A DNA stretch of 64,000 nucleotides from positions 124,001-188,000 of the forward strand of contig NZ_JADKSJ010000001.1 of NCBI RefSeq assembly GCF_015351235.1. The letters are read 5' to 3'. The notes beneath the pieces are model-generated. The model saw nothing but the letters and a program-made list of their open reading frames with translations. It ran no database searches and was not told the origin of the DNA. This stretch comes from Plantibacter sp. VKM Ac-2880. GTDB taxonomy: Bacteria; Actinomycetota; Actinomycetes; Actinomycetales; Microbacteriaceae. Position numbers and translations under genes: made by a program. The stretch's first letter is position 1. Each line of letters opens with the position of its first letter. This document shows, piece by piece, positions 8,014-16,774 of this stretch.

Positions 8014-8943
8014 TCAGGCCCGGACACCGGCGCCGGCGGCTCGGACGGTCTCGGCGACGGCATCGGCGATCGGCGTCGGTCGCACGCCGAAGGCGAGCTC
8101 GAACGCACTGGAGTCGAACCGGTACGGAGCCGTGTACTGGTAGCTCATCTCGCGCGTCTCGCGCGCACCGGCGTTGAAGAGGGACCCGATCCGCATCATG
8201 GCCGCACCCATGATCTTGATCGGGCCGTCATGCCCTCCGGCGAGACGGAGGTAGTCGCGTCCTGTCAGCGCCGGACCGGTGGGCAGGTGCCAGAGGCGTC
8301 CGCGCGCGGCGGTGTCCGTGCCGAGGATGGCCAGTCCACGACCGACATCGGGGGTGTAGGTGAGCGAGTGCGGCAGGTCGGCGTCGTACAGCCAGGTGCC
8401 CGGCCGTCCTGCGGCGATCGGGTCGATCCCGAAGCTGTTGAACACACTGGTCGATGCACCGGGGCCGAAGAAGTCGGCGCTCCGTCCCACCGTCGAGACC
8501 AGACCGCGTTCCGCCACCGCCGCTGCGAGCGCGGCCGCAGCACGAGCACGGACCCGGCCCTTCCGGCTGACGGGTGCCAGCGGAGTCCCCTCCGTCATCG
8601 GGCCATCCACCGCGCCGTACGCATAGACGTTGTCGAGGGAGACGAGGTGCGTCCCGGTCGCCACTGCCGCCTCGATGACGTTCTCGACGATGCGGGGCCA
8701 GCGCTGCTCCCAGAGAGCGGCGGAGTAGGGCAGACCAGCGGTGAGGTAGGCGACGTCCGCTCCGTCGAGCGCGGTCCTGACCGCATCCCGATCGAGGAGG
8801 TCGGCGATGACCGAGGTGACGCCCGGCACCGTGGACGCCCGGCGGCCGACCGAGCCGACGGATACGCCGGTCGCGAGGAGCGCTTGCGCGGTCTCCCGTC
8901 CGATGACGCCGTTGCCGCCGAGGATGACGTGGGTGGTGCTCAT
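8014..8943 (-). CDS. NAD(P)-dependent epimerase/dehydratase family protein
   Basis: The 309-aa protein starts with a Rossmann dinucleotide-binding motif (GGNGVIGR, a GxxGxxG) and keeps the extended SDR features: an acidic region after beta-2, a VYAYG catalytic Tyr region and a C-terminal substrate region. The catalytic YxxxK is not clear (the Tyr in NVYAYGAVDG is not followed by Lys), so it may be an atypical SDR. Start ATG 8943 is chosen because the Rossmann motif should begin within about 10 residues. A palindrome lies 50-75 bp upstream, suggesting TetR-like control. Confidence 0.75.
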   Translation of the reverse strand: MSTTHVILGGNGVIGRETAQALLATGVSVGSVGRRASTVPGVTSVIADLLDRDAVRTALDGADVAYLTAGLPYSAALWEQRWPRIVENVIEAAVATGTHLVSLDNVYAYGAVDGPMTEGTPLAPVSRKGRVRARAAAALAAAVAERGLVSTVGRSADFFGPGASTSVFNSFGIDPIAAGRPGTWLYDADLPHSLTYTPDVGRGLAILGTDTAARGRLWHLPTGPALTGRDYLRLAGGHDGPIKIMGAAMMRIGSLFNAGARETREMSYQYTAPYRFDSSAFELAFGVRPTPIADAVAETVRAAGAGVRA

Positions 8944-8994
8944 GCTGGTCTCGATTCTGAGCGACGCGGTTCGTCGTCCCAGTTGGAGAGTAGC

Positions 8995-9017
8995 ACTATC
9001 GGATAGTTTCACTATCC
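8995..9017. promoter_or_regulatory. Palindromic operator candidate upstream of the epimerase gene
   Basis: ACTATC-G-GATAGT is a perfect palindrome (8995-9007), followed by a direct half-copy CACTATCC (to 9017). Such sites are typical of TetR-family operators. It lies in the short gap between the epimerase gene and the stop of the methyltransferase gene, at the position expected for the epimerase promoter. Confidence 0.5.
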
Positions 9018-9049
9018 AGTTGGGGATCCGTTCCGCGAACGGTCACCGT

Positions 9050-10582
9050 TCAGACAGCAGGAAGCAGGATCCCGTCGTCGATGAGCGCACGCACGCGGGG
9101 GAGGAGTTCGTCGCCGAGCTCGCCGGCGTCGACCTCGACGAGTTGCGCGATCGCGTCGACGATGGCACCGAGGGCGAGTTCGCCATCGCACGCACCGACG
9201 AGTCCGGCGAGTCCCGTGTCGACGCCGACGGACCTGGCCAGCCCGCCACCCTGGCGCAGGTGCATCGCCGTCGGGTCCTCGTCGCCCGGCCAGTAGTGAC
9301 GCTCCTCCGTGACGTCGCCGGCGAGGACGACGCGCTCACGGAGCAGGGCCTGGTCGTCGAGCGCGACCTGCCAGTCGTGCGCGGCGAGGCAGACGGCGAG
9401 GTGGGCTCCGAGGCCCGCCGAGTTGGATCCCGCATGGCCGTGGAGACGCTCGAGCCGGCGCAGCGAGGTGGGGGAGTCGGTCCGCCGGAGCAGGACGTAG
9501 CCGAAGCCGACGCCCGTCACCGACCGCGATGCGAAGTCGTCGAGCCAGGCTGCCGCGAGGCGTTCGAACTCGGCGGTGCCGGCCCTCGTGCCACCGTCCC
9601 GGATCCAGGTCTCGGCGTACTCCGCCGGATCCTGCACCTCGCGTTCGATCACCCAGGCGTCCACCGTCTCCCGGCTGTGCTCCACCCAGTCCGCGACGCG
9701 ATCGAGTCCGTCCGTCCGTGCGCGGTACTCCCAGTTGCCGAGGAACTGGGCCACCCCGTCCTCCGTCAGATGCCGGGCCGCCTCGATGAAGACCGACTCG
9801 ACGAGGGCGTCACCGACGAGCCCGCCGTCCCGGTACTCGTAGTTCGGGACCCCCTCCATCCGTGGTGTGATCACGAACGGCGGGTTCGAGACGATGCGGT
9901 CGAACCGCTCGCCGGTCACCGGCTCGAACATGCTGCCGAGACGGAACTCGATCGAGTCGATCCCGTTGAGGCGTGCGTTGAGCGCTGCGAGTTCGAGCGC
10001 CCGCTCCGAGATGTCCGTCGCGACCACACGATCCGCGATCCGCGACAGGTGGAGTGCCTGGATCCCGCACCCCGTGCCGAGGTCGAGTGCCGATCCGACC
10101 CGCTCAGGCAGGATGATGCCGCTGAGGGTCATCGACGCACCACCGACGCCGAGCACGTGCTCCTCGCCGAGTTCGTGGCCGAGGGCGAGTTCGCCGAGGT
10201 CGGAGGCGATCCACCAGGCCCCGCTCCCGTTCGCGTCCACCCAGGCATAGGGGCGGAGGTCGAGGGCCGGGCGGAGGCCGCGGTCGTCGAACCGGCTGAG
10301 GAGGCCGAGCTCCACCGCTCCGTCGGCACCGAGCGTCGGCAGGGCGCGGGAGACCGCGTCGACGTCCGCCGGCAGCCCGAGGATGAACAGCCTCGCCAAG
10401 GTCGCGACCGGCTCCACGCCCTCCGTGCCCTCTCGGGCGTCGAGCGCTCGGATCGCCACGACCCGGTTCGATCGGTGCAGGGCCGCCTCGGCCATCTCAC
10501 CCCACAGGCCGCGCACCCGTTCCACGGTGTACCCGGCGGTCGTGAGGTCGGCACGGAGGAGGTCGATCAGTCGCTGGTCCAC
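9050..10582 (-). CDS. Class I SAM-dependent methyltransferase (DUF7059 N-terminal domain)
   Basis: The 510-aa protein has an N-terminal domain as found in actinobacterial DUF7059 methyltransferases, then a Rossmann methyltransferase core with motif I LDLGTGCGIQALHLS, and NPPF in VSNPPFVITPR. The NPPF motif is typical of N-methyltransferases acting on a planar amide or base (HemK/PrmC, RsmC-like), so a ribosome or translation-factor substrate is likely. A C-terminal extension of about 200 residues has no recognised motif. GTG 10582 (VDQRLIDLLRADL) is preferred; the frame extends to 10636. Confidence 0.75.
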   Translation of the reverse strand: MDQRLIDLLRADLTTAGYTVERVRGLWGEMAEAALHRSNRVVAIRALDAREGTEGVEPVATLARLFILGLPADVDAVSRALPTLGADGAVELGLLSRFDDRGLRPALDLRPYAWVDANGSGAWWIASDLGELALGHELGEEHVLGVGGASMTLSGIILPERVGSALDLGTGCGIQALHLSRIADRVVATDISERALELAALNARLNGIDSIEFRLGSMFEPVTGERFDRIVSNPPFVITPRMEGVPNYEYRDGGLVGDALVESVFIEAARHLTEDGVAQFLGNWEYRARTDGLDRVADWVEHSRETVDAWVIEREVQDPAEYAETWIRDGGTRAGTAEFERLAAAWLDDFASRSVTGVGFGYVLLRRTDSPTSLRRLERLHGHAGSNSAGLGAHLAVCLAAHDWQVALDDQALLRERVVLAGDVTEERHYWPGDEDPTAMHLRQGGGLARSVGVDTGLAGLVGACDGELALGAIVDAIAQLVEVDAGELGDELLPRVRALIDDGILLPAV

Positions 10583-10648
10583 GCCCCCAGTGTGCCAGCT
10601 GCGGGGCGAGCGCTTCCGCGAAGCGGCCCCACTCACCCCACCGGCCGA

Positions 10649-13600
10649 TCAGCGGTCAGCCGCCATGATCGATTCCAGGTCCTCGTCCGCGTCCTGGTCG
10701 GCGGACGCGGCGGCCTGCTCGGCCTTGGCCGCACGCTTCCGCTCCCGCTTCGCGAGACGTCGCTCGGTGCGCCGCTCCAGGAGCAGGTAGAGCACCGGCA
10801 CGAGGATGAGCGTCAGCAACGTCGAGGAGACGAGACCGCCGATCACCACGATCGCGAGCGACTGCGAGATGAAGACGCCGCCGCCGGTGAGGCCGAGGGA
10901 CATGGGCACCAGGGCGAAGATCGTCGCGCAGGCGGTCATGATGATCGGTCGCAGTCGGAGTCTCGCCCCGTGCAGGACGGCGTCGTCGATGCCGTCACCC
11001 CGCGCACGATACGAGTTGACGAGGTCGATCAGCACGATCGCGTTCGTGACGACGATCCCGATGAGCATGAGCAGGCCGATCATCGACGGGATGCCGAGCG
11101 GGGTGCCCGTGATGAGCAGCGCGGCGATCGCTCCGGTCGCCGCGAACGGCACCGAGACGAGCAGGATGAGCGGTTGGAGCAGGCTCTTGAACGTCGCCAC
11201 CATCACGATGAAGACGAGGACGATCGCGATGAGCATGGCGAGGCCGAGCTGCGCGAACGACTCCTCCTGATCCTGGGCTACGCCGCCGACCGAGGCCGTG
11301 ACGCCGCTCGGGAGGTCCAGGCCGTTCAGCCCCTGCCGCACGGCGAGGGTCGTCGCGCTGAGGTCGTCCCCGGTCGGGGTGGCCGAAACGGTCACCGTCC
11401 GCACGCCGTCGATGCGGGTGATGGCCGCCGGAGCCTGTTCCTCCACCACCTGCGCCACGGCGCTCACGGGGATCGGGACGGCACTGACGTTGGCGAGGTC
11501 CTTCTGCGCCTGGGTGAGACGGTCGGCCTCGGCCTGCTGCTCGGCCGCTTCCGCCTCCGCGTCTCGCATCGCGGTCAACTGCTCGTCGATCGTCGTGATG
11601 GAACCCTGGAGCTGGGTGATGGCGTCACTCAACCCGGCGAGCTGCGCGGCACGGGCCTCGTAGGCCTGCTGCGCGGCCTCCTCCTCCGGCGTGGTGGGAG
11701 TGACCGGAGGAACCTCGACCGGCGCCGCCTGCAGCGCGCTCAACTGCGCTCGGAGCGCGTCGAGCTGTGACGCGGCCGTCGACCGCGCCTCCTGGAGTTC
11801 GGAGCGTTGCTTCGTGGCCTGGGACGCGGCCTCGTCCTTCGCCTGCTGCGTGGCCTGGTCCTGCTCGGCCGTGAGCGCATCGGTCGCGGCCTTCTGCGCC
11901 GCAGCCTGCTGCAACGCGCTGACCGGGAGTGGGAGTGCTGCGATCTCCGCCGGCGTCGTCCCCACGCGCTGCGAGCGCACGATGATGTCCCGAGAAGCGC
12001 CCTCGAGGATGACCGAGCCCGTCGGCGTGCCACGGAGTGCGCTGGCGATGGCCTGCCCGACCTGTTCCTGGGTGAAGCCGTAGCGGGCTGCGGCGGCGCG
12101 GTCCACGTTCACCTTCAGCAATCCCTGCTCGTCGGCGAGGTCACTCGTCGCATCCCGCAGACCGTCCGTCGTGCCGAGCATCTCCTGGACGGCCGCGGCG
12201 GCCGTCGCCAGGGCCATAGGGTCCTCGCCCTGGAGCGTCACCTCCATGCCGCCACCACCACCGGCGAGTCCTGCACCGGCGTCACCGACGGTGATCTCGC
12301 CGACGTCGTCGAGCTTCGCCACGGCGTCGCGGATGGTGTCGGCCACGGCCTCCCGCGAACTCTCCTTGCCCACGGTCACGCTGATCTGCGCCGTGTTGCT
12401 CGATCCGCTCCCGCCGACGGTGGTGAGGTACCCCGACACCCCGGCGGTCTTCGCGAGGACGGCCTCGACGGTCGCCGCCGCATCACTGGTCACGTCCAGA
12501 CTCGTCCCCTCAGGGAGCTCCTGGGTGACGGTCACCGTGTTCTCGCCCCCGATGTCTCCGAGGTAGTCGGTCTTCAGGAACCCGGCCGAGACGATCGTCC
12601 CGGCGAACACGACGGCCGCGATCAGCAGGGTGACCACCGGCCGCTTGAGCGCCGTGGTGAGGACCGGAAGGTAGGCGCGCTGGAGTTTGGAGTACGCCTC
12701 CGACTCGTCCTCGTCGACGGCCGGAGCAAGGTCGGAGGCCGCTGCCGGCGAGGAGGAGCCGCGCATGAACCAATAGGCGAGGACCGGGACGATGGTGAGC
12801 GACACCACGAGGGAGGCGATGAGCGCCACGGAGACGGTGACTGCGAAGGGCCTGAACAGCTCGCCGACCGTGCCTCCGACGAAGGCGACTGGGAGGAACA
12901 CCGCGACCGTGGTGATGGTCGACGCCGTCACCGCACCGGCCACCTCGCGGACCGCCTCGACGACACTCGATGCGGTCATGCCGCGACCGCTGTGGCGACG
13001 CTTGATGTTCTCGATGACGACGATCGAGTCGTCGACCACTCGCCCGACCGCCACCGTCAGGGCGGCGAGGGTGAAGATGTTCAGCGAGTAGTCGCCGATC
13101 CACAACCCGATCATCGCGATGAGCAGCGACAGGGGGATCGAGACGGCGGTGATGATCGTCGAGCGGATCGACAGCAGGAACACGAGGATCACGATGATGG
13201 CGAACAGGAGCCCGAGCCCACCCTCCACGGAGAGGTCGTGGATCGACTGCTCCACCATCGGCGACTGGTCGAAGACCACGGTGAACTTGGCGCCGGATCC
13301 CAGTTCCTGCTCGAGCCCGGGCAGGGCGTCGCGGATCGCGTGAGCGAGTTGGACGGCGTTCGCCGACGGGTCCTTGAGGATCGTGAGGGAGAGCGAGGGG
13401 AGGCCGTCCGCTCGCGCGATGGAGGTCTCCGCCGCGGGCACGAGCTCGACGTCGGCGACGGCGGAGAGCGCGAACGGCCCGTCCTCGTGCTGGATGGGGA
13501 GCGCCTGCAACTCCTCGAGCGAGCCGACCGCCGAGCCGACCTCGATCGACAGTTCCTTGCCGGCGTCGACGCTCGTCCCCGCCGCGGTCACCGCGCCGCT

Positions 13601-14224
13601 CGCCTGCACCGCAGCCACGACCTCCTCAGCCGTGACCTTCTTGGCCGCGAGGTCGGCCGGGCGCATCGTGATGACGAGCTGGGTGGCGTTCTGTCCGGCC
13701 AGGTCGACCTGGCGGACGCCACTGATGCCGCGGAGGGCGGGAAGGACGGTGCTCTCGACCCGGCCCGCGAACTCCCCGGACTCGTCTTCGGACGCGATGG
13801 CGAGTTGGAGGACGGGGATGTCGTCGCTGCCCCCGGCGAAGACCTCGGTGGTCGTGTCGCTTGGGAGGGTGCTCTTCAGACCGGCGAGCGCGCTCCGGAT
13901 GTCCCCGACGATCTTCTCGTCGTCCTGGCCGAAGTCCCAGCTCACCTGCAAGGAGGTGGAGCCGCCGACCGAGGTGGAGGTCACGCCGGTCACGCCCTTG
14001 ATGCCCTGCACCGCCTGCTCGACCGGCTCGGTCACCTCCCGCTCCACGGATGCGGGCGATGCACCCGGGTAGGTGGCGGACACGAACGCGCCGGGTTGCT
14101 GCACGGACGGCAGCAGCTCCTGCTTCAGGGAGCCGACGGCGAAGAGGCCGAACACGACGATGGCGGCGGTGATCAGGCCCACGATCAATCGGTTGGCGAG
14201 ACTGAGCCTCGTGAGGAATGACAT
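10649..14224 (-). CDS. RND-superfamily efflux permease (AcrB/HAE1-like) with coiled-coil insertion
   Basis: The 1191-aa protein is an AcrB-like permease. It starts MSFLTRLSLANRLIVGL and has the LLPSVQQP...TYPGASPASVEREVTEPVEQAVQGIKGV porter motif, two sets of membrane helices and the TM4 proton-relay region (AVGRVVDDSIVVIENI). RND pumps export drugs or lipids by proton antiport. Between residues about 772 and 909 there is an insertion rich in Ala, Gln, Glu and Lys, predicted as a helical coiled coil, placed in the second extracytoplasmic half. No membrane-fusion protein or outer-membrane partner gene is nearby. The longer open frame upstream of 14224 is antisense to a + strand gene and was excluded. 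Confidence 0.85.
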   Translation of the reverse strand: MSFLTRLSLANRLIVGLITAAIVVFGLFAVGSLKQELLPSVQQPGAFVSATYPGASPASVEREVTEPVEQAVQGIKGVTGVTSTSVGGSTSLQVSWDFGQDDEKIVGDIRSALAGLKSTLPSDTTTEVFAGGSDDIPVLQLAIASEDESGEFAGRVESTVLPALRGISGVRQVDLAGQNATQLVITMRPADLAAKKVTAEEVVAAVQASGAVTAAGTSVDAGKELSIEVGSAVGSLEELQALPIQHEDGPFALSAVADVELVPAAETSIARADGLPSLSLTILKDPSANAVQLAHAIRDALPGLEQELGSGAKFTVVFDQSPMVEQSIHDLSVEGGLGLLFAIIVILVFLLSIRSTIITAVSIPLSLLIAMIGLWIGDYSLNIFTLAALTVAVGRVVDDSIVVIENIKRRHSGRGMTASSVVEAVREVAGAVTASTITTVAVFLPVAFVGGTVGELFRPFAVTVSVALIASLVVSLTIVPVLAYWFMRGSSSPAAASDLAPAVDEDESEAYSKLQRAYLPVLTTALKRPVVTLLIAAVVFAGTIVSAGFLKTDYLGDIGGENTVTVTQELPEGTSLDVTSDAAATVEAVLAKTAGVSGYLTTVGGSGSSNTAQISVTVGKESSREAVADTIRDAVAKLDDVGEITVGDAGAGLAGGGGGMEVTLQGEDPMALATAAAAVQEMLGTTDGLRDATSDLADEQGLLKVNVDRAAAARYGFTQEQVGQAIASALRGTPTGSVILEGASRDIIVRSQRVGTTPAEIAALPLPVSALQQAAAQKAATDALTAEQDQATQQAKDEAASQATKQRSELQEARSTAASQLDALRAQLSALQAAPVEVPPVTPTTPEEEAAQQAYEARAAQLAGLSDAITQLQGSITTIDEQLTAMRDAEAEAAEQQAEADRLTQAQKDLANVSAVPIPVSAVAQVVEEQAPAAITRIDGVRTVTVSATPTGDDLSATTLAVRQGLNGLDLPSGVTASVGGVAQDQEESFAQLGLAMLIAIVLVFIVMVATFKSLLQPLILLVSVPFAATGAIAALLITGTPLGIPSMIGLLMLIGIVVTNAIVLIDLVNSYRARGDGIDDAVLHGARLRLRPIIMTACATIFALVPMSLGLTGGGVFISQSLAIVVIGGLVSSTLLTLILVPVLYLLLERRTERRLAKRERKRAAKAEQAAASADQDADEDLESIMAADR

Positions 14225-14479
14225 GGGACGGCTGGCCTCTCGGTCGCGGAGTGGGCGCGAGTCGCCCCAGTCCACGCTAGGGAGTGCCGTCCGCCGGCAC
14301 ATCCGCACGATGATGGACCTCCGCGGCCCGCCCATCCGCCGATCGGACGACGCCGATGGTCCTGGGGTACCAGGTGCGTCCATCGGTCCGAGGCCGTCTT
14401 GACGGCGAGGTCCACCGATACGAGGCGTACCCTTGATACCCGAGTGCGCGCCGCCGGTGCGCCGGAGCGAGGAGGGTAC

Positions 14480-14860
14480 GTGGATCTGCAGGCGGTCGAC
14501 CTTCCGAAACTGCGGCGTGATGCGCAGCTCGAACGCGAGGTCATCATCGAGCATCGCGCCCGAGACGGCGAGGACCCGTGGGACTTCCTGCCGTCGATGC
14601 CGACGGTCGACGAGCTCGTCGTCGCCGTACTCCGGGACGACGCGCTGCACGCTCGAGGGCTCGCCGCTCAGCACGCCATGGCACGGCTCGCGGGGTACTC
14701 CTCGCTGGAGGACGCCCAGGATCACCGCGACAATGCGGACCACTTGGAGTACGAGGTGCTCCGGGAGATCGCCCGAGTGCATCCGGAACTGACGCGTGCG
14801 GTCTGGCGGATGTCGGGCAAGGTGGCTCGACCGCCATGGGAGGGCGACGACGCGGAGTGA
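14480..14860 (+). CDS. Conserved hypothetical protein, 126 aa
   Basis: This acidic, mainly helical protein begins at GTG 14480 (VDLQAVDLPKLRRDAQ), chosen because AGGAGG sits just upstream. No domain is recognised. It carries WDFLPSMPTVDELVVAVLRDD and a C-terminal HPELTRAVWRMSGKVARPPWEG. Codon use is normal for the window (high GC3), so it looks real. It is divergent from the RND permease, with about 255 bp between starts, a space that probably carries both promoters. Confidence 0.55.
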   Translation: MDLQAVDLPKLRRDAQLEREVIIEHRARDGEDPWDFLPSMPTVDELVVAVLRDDALHARGLAAQHAMARLAGYSSLEDAQDHRDNADHLEYEVLREIARVHPELTRAVWRMSGKVARPPWEGDDAE

Positions 14861-14987
14861 CACCGCCTGGCTCGACGGCATCTGTCGGGCAGTCGTATGC
14901 CCGAATTTGAATACGACACATGGTGGGTGACAACCGCTGATCGCGGGCGCATACTCACAATATGCAGCTAGCTGATCGTTTCCGCGC

Positions 14988-16646
14988 ATGACGGAATCCA
15001 ACCTGTCCGAGACGCCTGGACGAAGCACCGCCGACCGCCGCAAATGGTTCGGACTCGTCGCCATCAGCGTCGCCGTCGCGCTCATCATCGTCGACTCCAC
15101 CATCGTCAACGTCGCGATCCCGTCGATCGTGGACGACCTCGGCATCTCGTCGACACAGGTCCAGTGGGTCCAGGAGTCCTACACCCTCGTCTTCGCCGCG
15201 CTCCTCATCGTGTTCGGGACCCTCGCGGACCGGGTGGGTCGCCGGAGGATGCTCCTCCTCGGCGTCGTCGTCTTCGTCGCGGCGTCGGTGTTCGCCGCAC
15301 TCGCAGCGACCGGCGAGCTCCTGATCCTCGCGCGGGTCGTCCAGGGCGTCGGCGGGGCGATGATCCTTCCCACGACCCTGTCGATCATCAACGCGACGTT
15401 CCGAGGCCGCGACCGAGCGATCGCCTTCGCCGTCTGGGGATCGACGATCGGCGGCATGGTCGCGGTCGGGCCGCTCCTGGGCGGCTGGCTGACGACCGAC
15501 TTCTCGTGGCGCTGGGCGTTCGGCATCAACGTGCCGCTCGGTGTCGTCATCGTCATCGGACTGCTCCTGTTCGTCTCCGAGTCGCGCGACGTGACGACCG
15601 GACGCATCGACGGTGTCGGTGCTGCGCTGTCGATCATCACGAGCTCGTCGCTCGTGTTCGGACTGATCGAGGGCCGCAGCCTCGGCTGGTGGACGACCGA
15701 GGCCCCGCTGGTCGTCGGCGACTGGACGTGGCCGTTCACGCTCTCCCCGGTGCCCATCGCACTGGTGGTGACCGTGATCGGTGCGGTCGCGTTCGTGCTC
15801 TGGGGCCGCCGACGCATGCGGCAGGGGCAGAGCACCATCATCGCCTTCTCGCTCTTCTCCCTGCCGTCGTTCCGCAACGGCAACATCGCTGCACTCATCG
15901 TCTCCCTGGGCGAGTTCGGCATCATCCTGTCGCTCCCGATCTGGCTGCAGAACGTCCTCGGATACAGCGCACTGCAGACGGGCGTGGTCCTCTTGGCGCT
16001 GGCGATCGGATCGTTCGTCGCGAGCGGCTTCGCCGGAGCCTTCGGGAACCGCGTCGCGCCGGTGACGATCGTGCGGGTGGGCATCCTCGCGGAGATCGCC
16101 GGTGTCGTCGGCATCGGGTTCGCGGTCGGAACCGACACCCCGTGGTTCGCGATCGCGGTGTCCCTCTTCGTCTACGGGTTCGGAGTCGGGCTCGCGACCG
16201 CGCAGCTGACCGGCGTCGTCCTCAAGGACGTCCCGATCGAGCAGAGCGGGCAGGGCTCCGGGACGCAGAGCACGGCCCGGCAGATCGGATCGGCGCTCGG
16301 CATCGCCGTCCTCGGCACCGTGCTGTTCATCAGCACCGCCTCCGTGCTCGACGCACGACTCGACGACGCCGGGATCCCGGTGGCCCAGCGCGATGCCCTG
16401 GTCTCGAGCGTGGTCGACAGCGCCGGGGCGTCCATCGCCGGACTCGCCGCAGACCCCGCGACGGCCGCGGTCGCCGAGGACGCCAAGGTCGCGCTCTCGG
16501 ACGGCACGCGATACGCGGCCTTCGCCGCCGCGGCGTTCCTCGTCGTCGGCTTCCTCGCGACCCTCTCGCTCGGTCACGGCCGGCGGGAGGACGAGGGTGC
16601 GCCGGACGAGGGCGACGCCGATCGCATCGTGTCAGACGGGTCGTAG
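14988..16646 (+). CDS. MFS transporter, DHA2 (14-TM) family, EmrB/QacA-like
   Basis: The 552-aa protein has the DHA2 signatures: IIVDSTIVNVAIPSI (motif D1), LVFGTLADRVGRRRML (motif A) and RVVQGVGGAMILPTTLSI (motif C region). About 14 hydrophobic segments are visible. The C-terminal part has a long polar loop (about residues 440-505), then a last membrane helix and an acidic tail. Family members export drugs, dyes or lipids by proton antiport. No regulator is adjacent. The ATG at 14988 directly precedes the hydrophobic region. Confidence 0.88.
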   Translation: MTESNLSETPGRSTADRRKWFGLVAISVAVALIIVDSTIVNVAIPSIVDDLGISSTQVQWVQESYTLVFAALLIVFGTLADRVGRRRMLLLGVVVFVAASVFAALAATGELLILARVVQGVGGAMILPTTLSIINATFRGRDRAIAFAVWGSTIGGMVAVGPLLGGWLTTDFSWRWAFGINVPLGVVIVIGLLLFVSESRDVTTGRIDGVGAALSIITSSSLVFGLIEGRSLGWWTTEAPLVVGDWTWPFTLSPVPIALVVTVIGAVAFVLWGRRRMRQGQSTIIAFSLFSLPSFRNGNIAALIVSLGEFGIILSLPIWLQNVLGYSALQTGVVLLALAIGSFVASGFAGAFGNRVAPVTIVRVGILAEIAGVVGIGFAVGTDTPWFAIAVSLFVYGFGVGLATAQLTGVVLKDVPIEQSGQGSGTQSTARQIGSALGIAVLGTVLFISTASVLDARLDDAGIPVAQRDALVSSVVDSAGASIAGLAADPATAAVAEDAKVALSDGTRYAAFAAAAFLVVGFLATLSLGHGRREDEGAPDEGDADRIVSDGS

Positions 16647-16774
16647 CCCGACGTTCGGTGGCGCTCCCTGCGGAAGCCGTGACCTCCCGGTGCACAAGCA
16701 CCCAGGTTCGTTTGGAGCGCCACCGTAGAATCGTGAGCGGACCACTCCGCCTGAGCGACGTGGTCCATCAGCCC

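Noticed and set aside
8807-11770. 987-codon open frame on the plus strand
   Set aside because: It lies antisense to the epimerase, methyltransferase and RND genes and reads as Arg/Asp/Glu-rich sequence without a fold; it is a high-GC shadow frame.
14225-15145. N-terminal extension of the RND permease frame
   Set aside because: It is antisense to the 14480 gene and overlaps the MFS start; RND permeases begin at the MSFLTRL-type sequence.
15044-16774. Long upstream extension of the DUF6049 frame
   Set aside because: It overlaps the MFS gene out of frame and reads as Arg-rich nonsense; a signal peptide starts at 16775.
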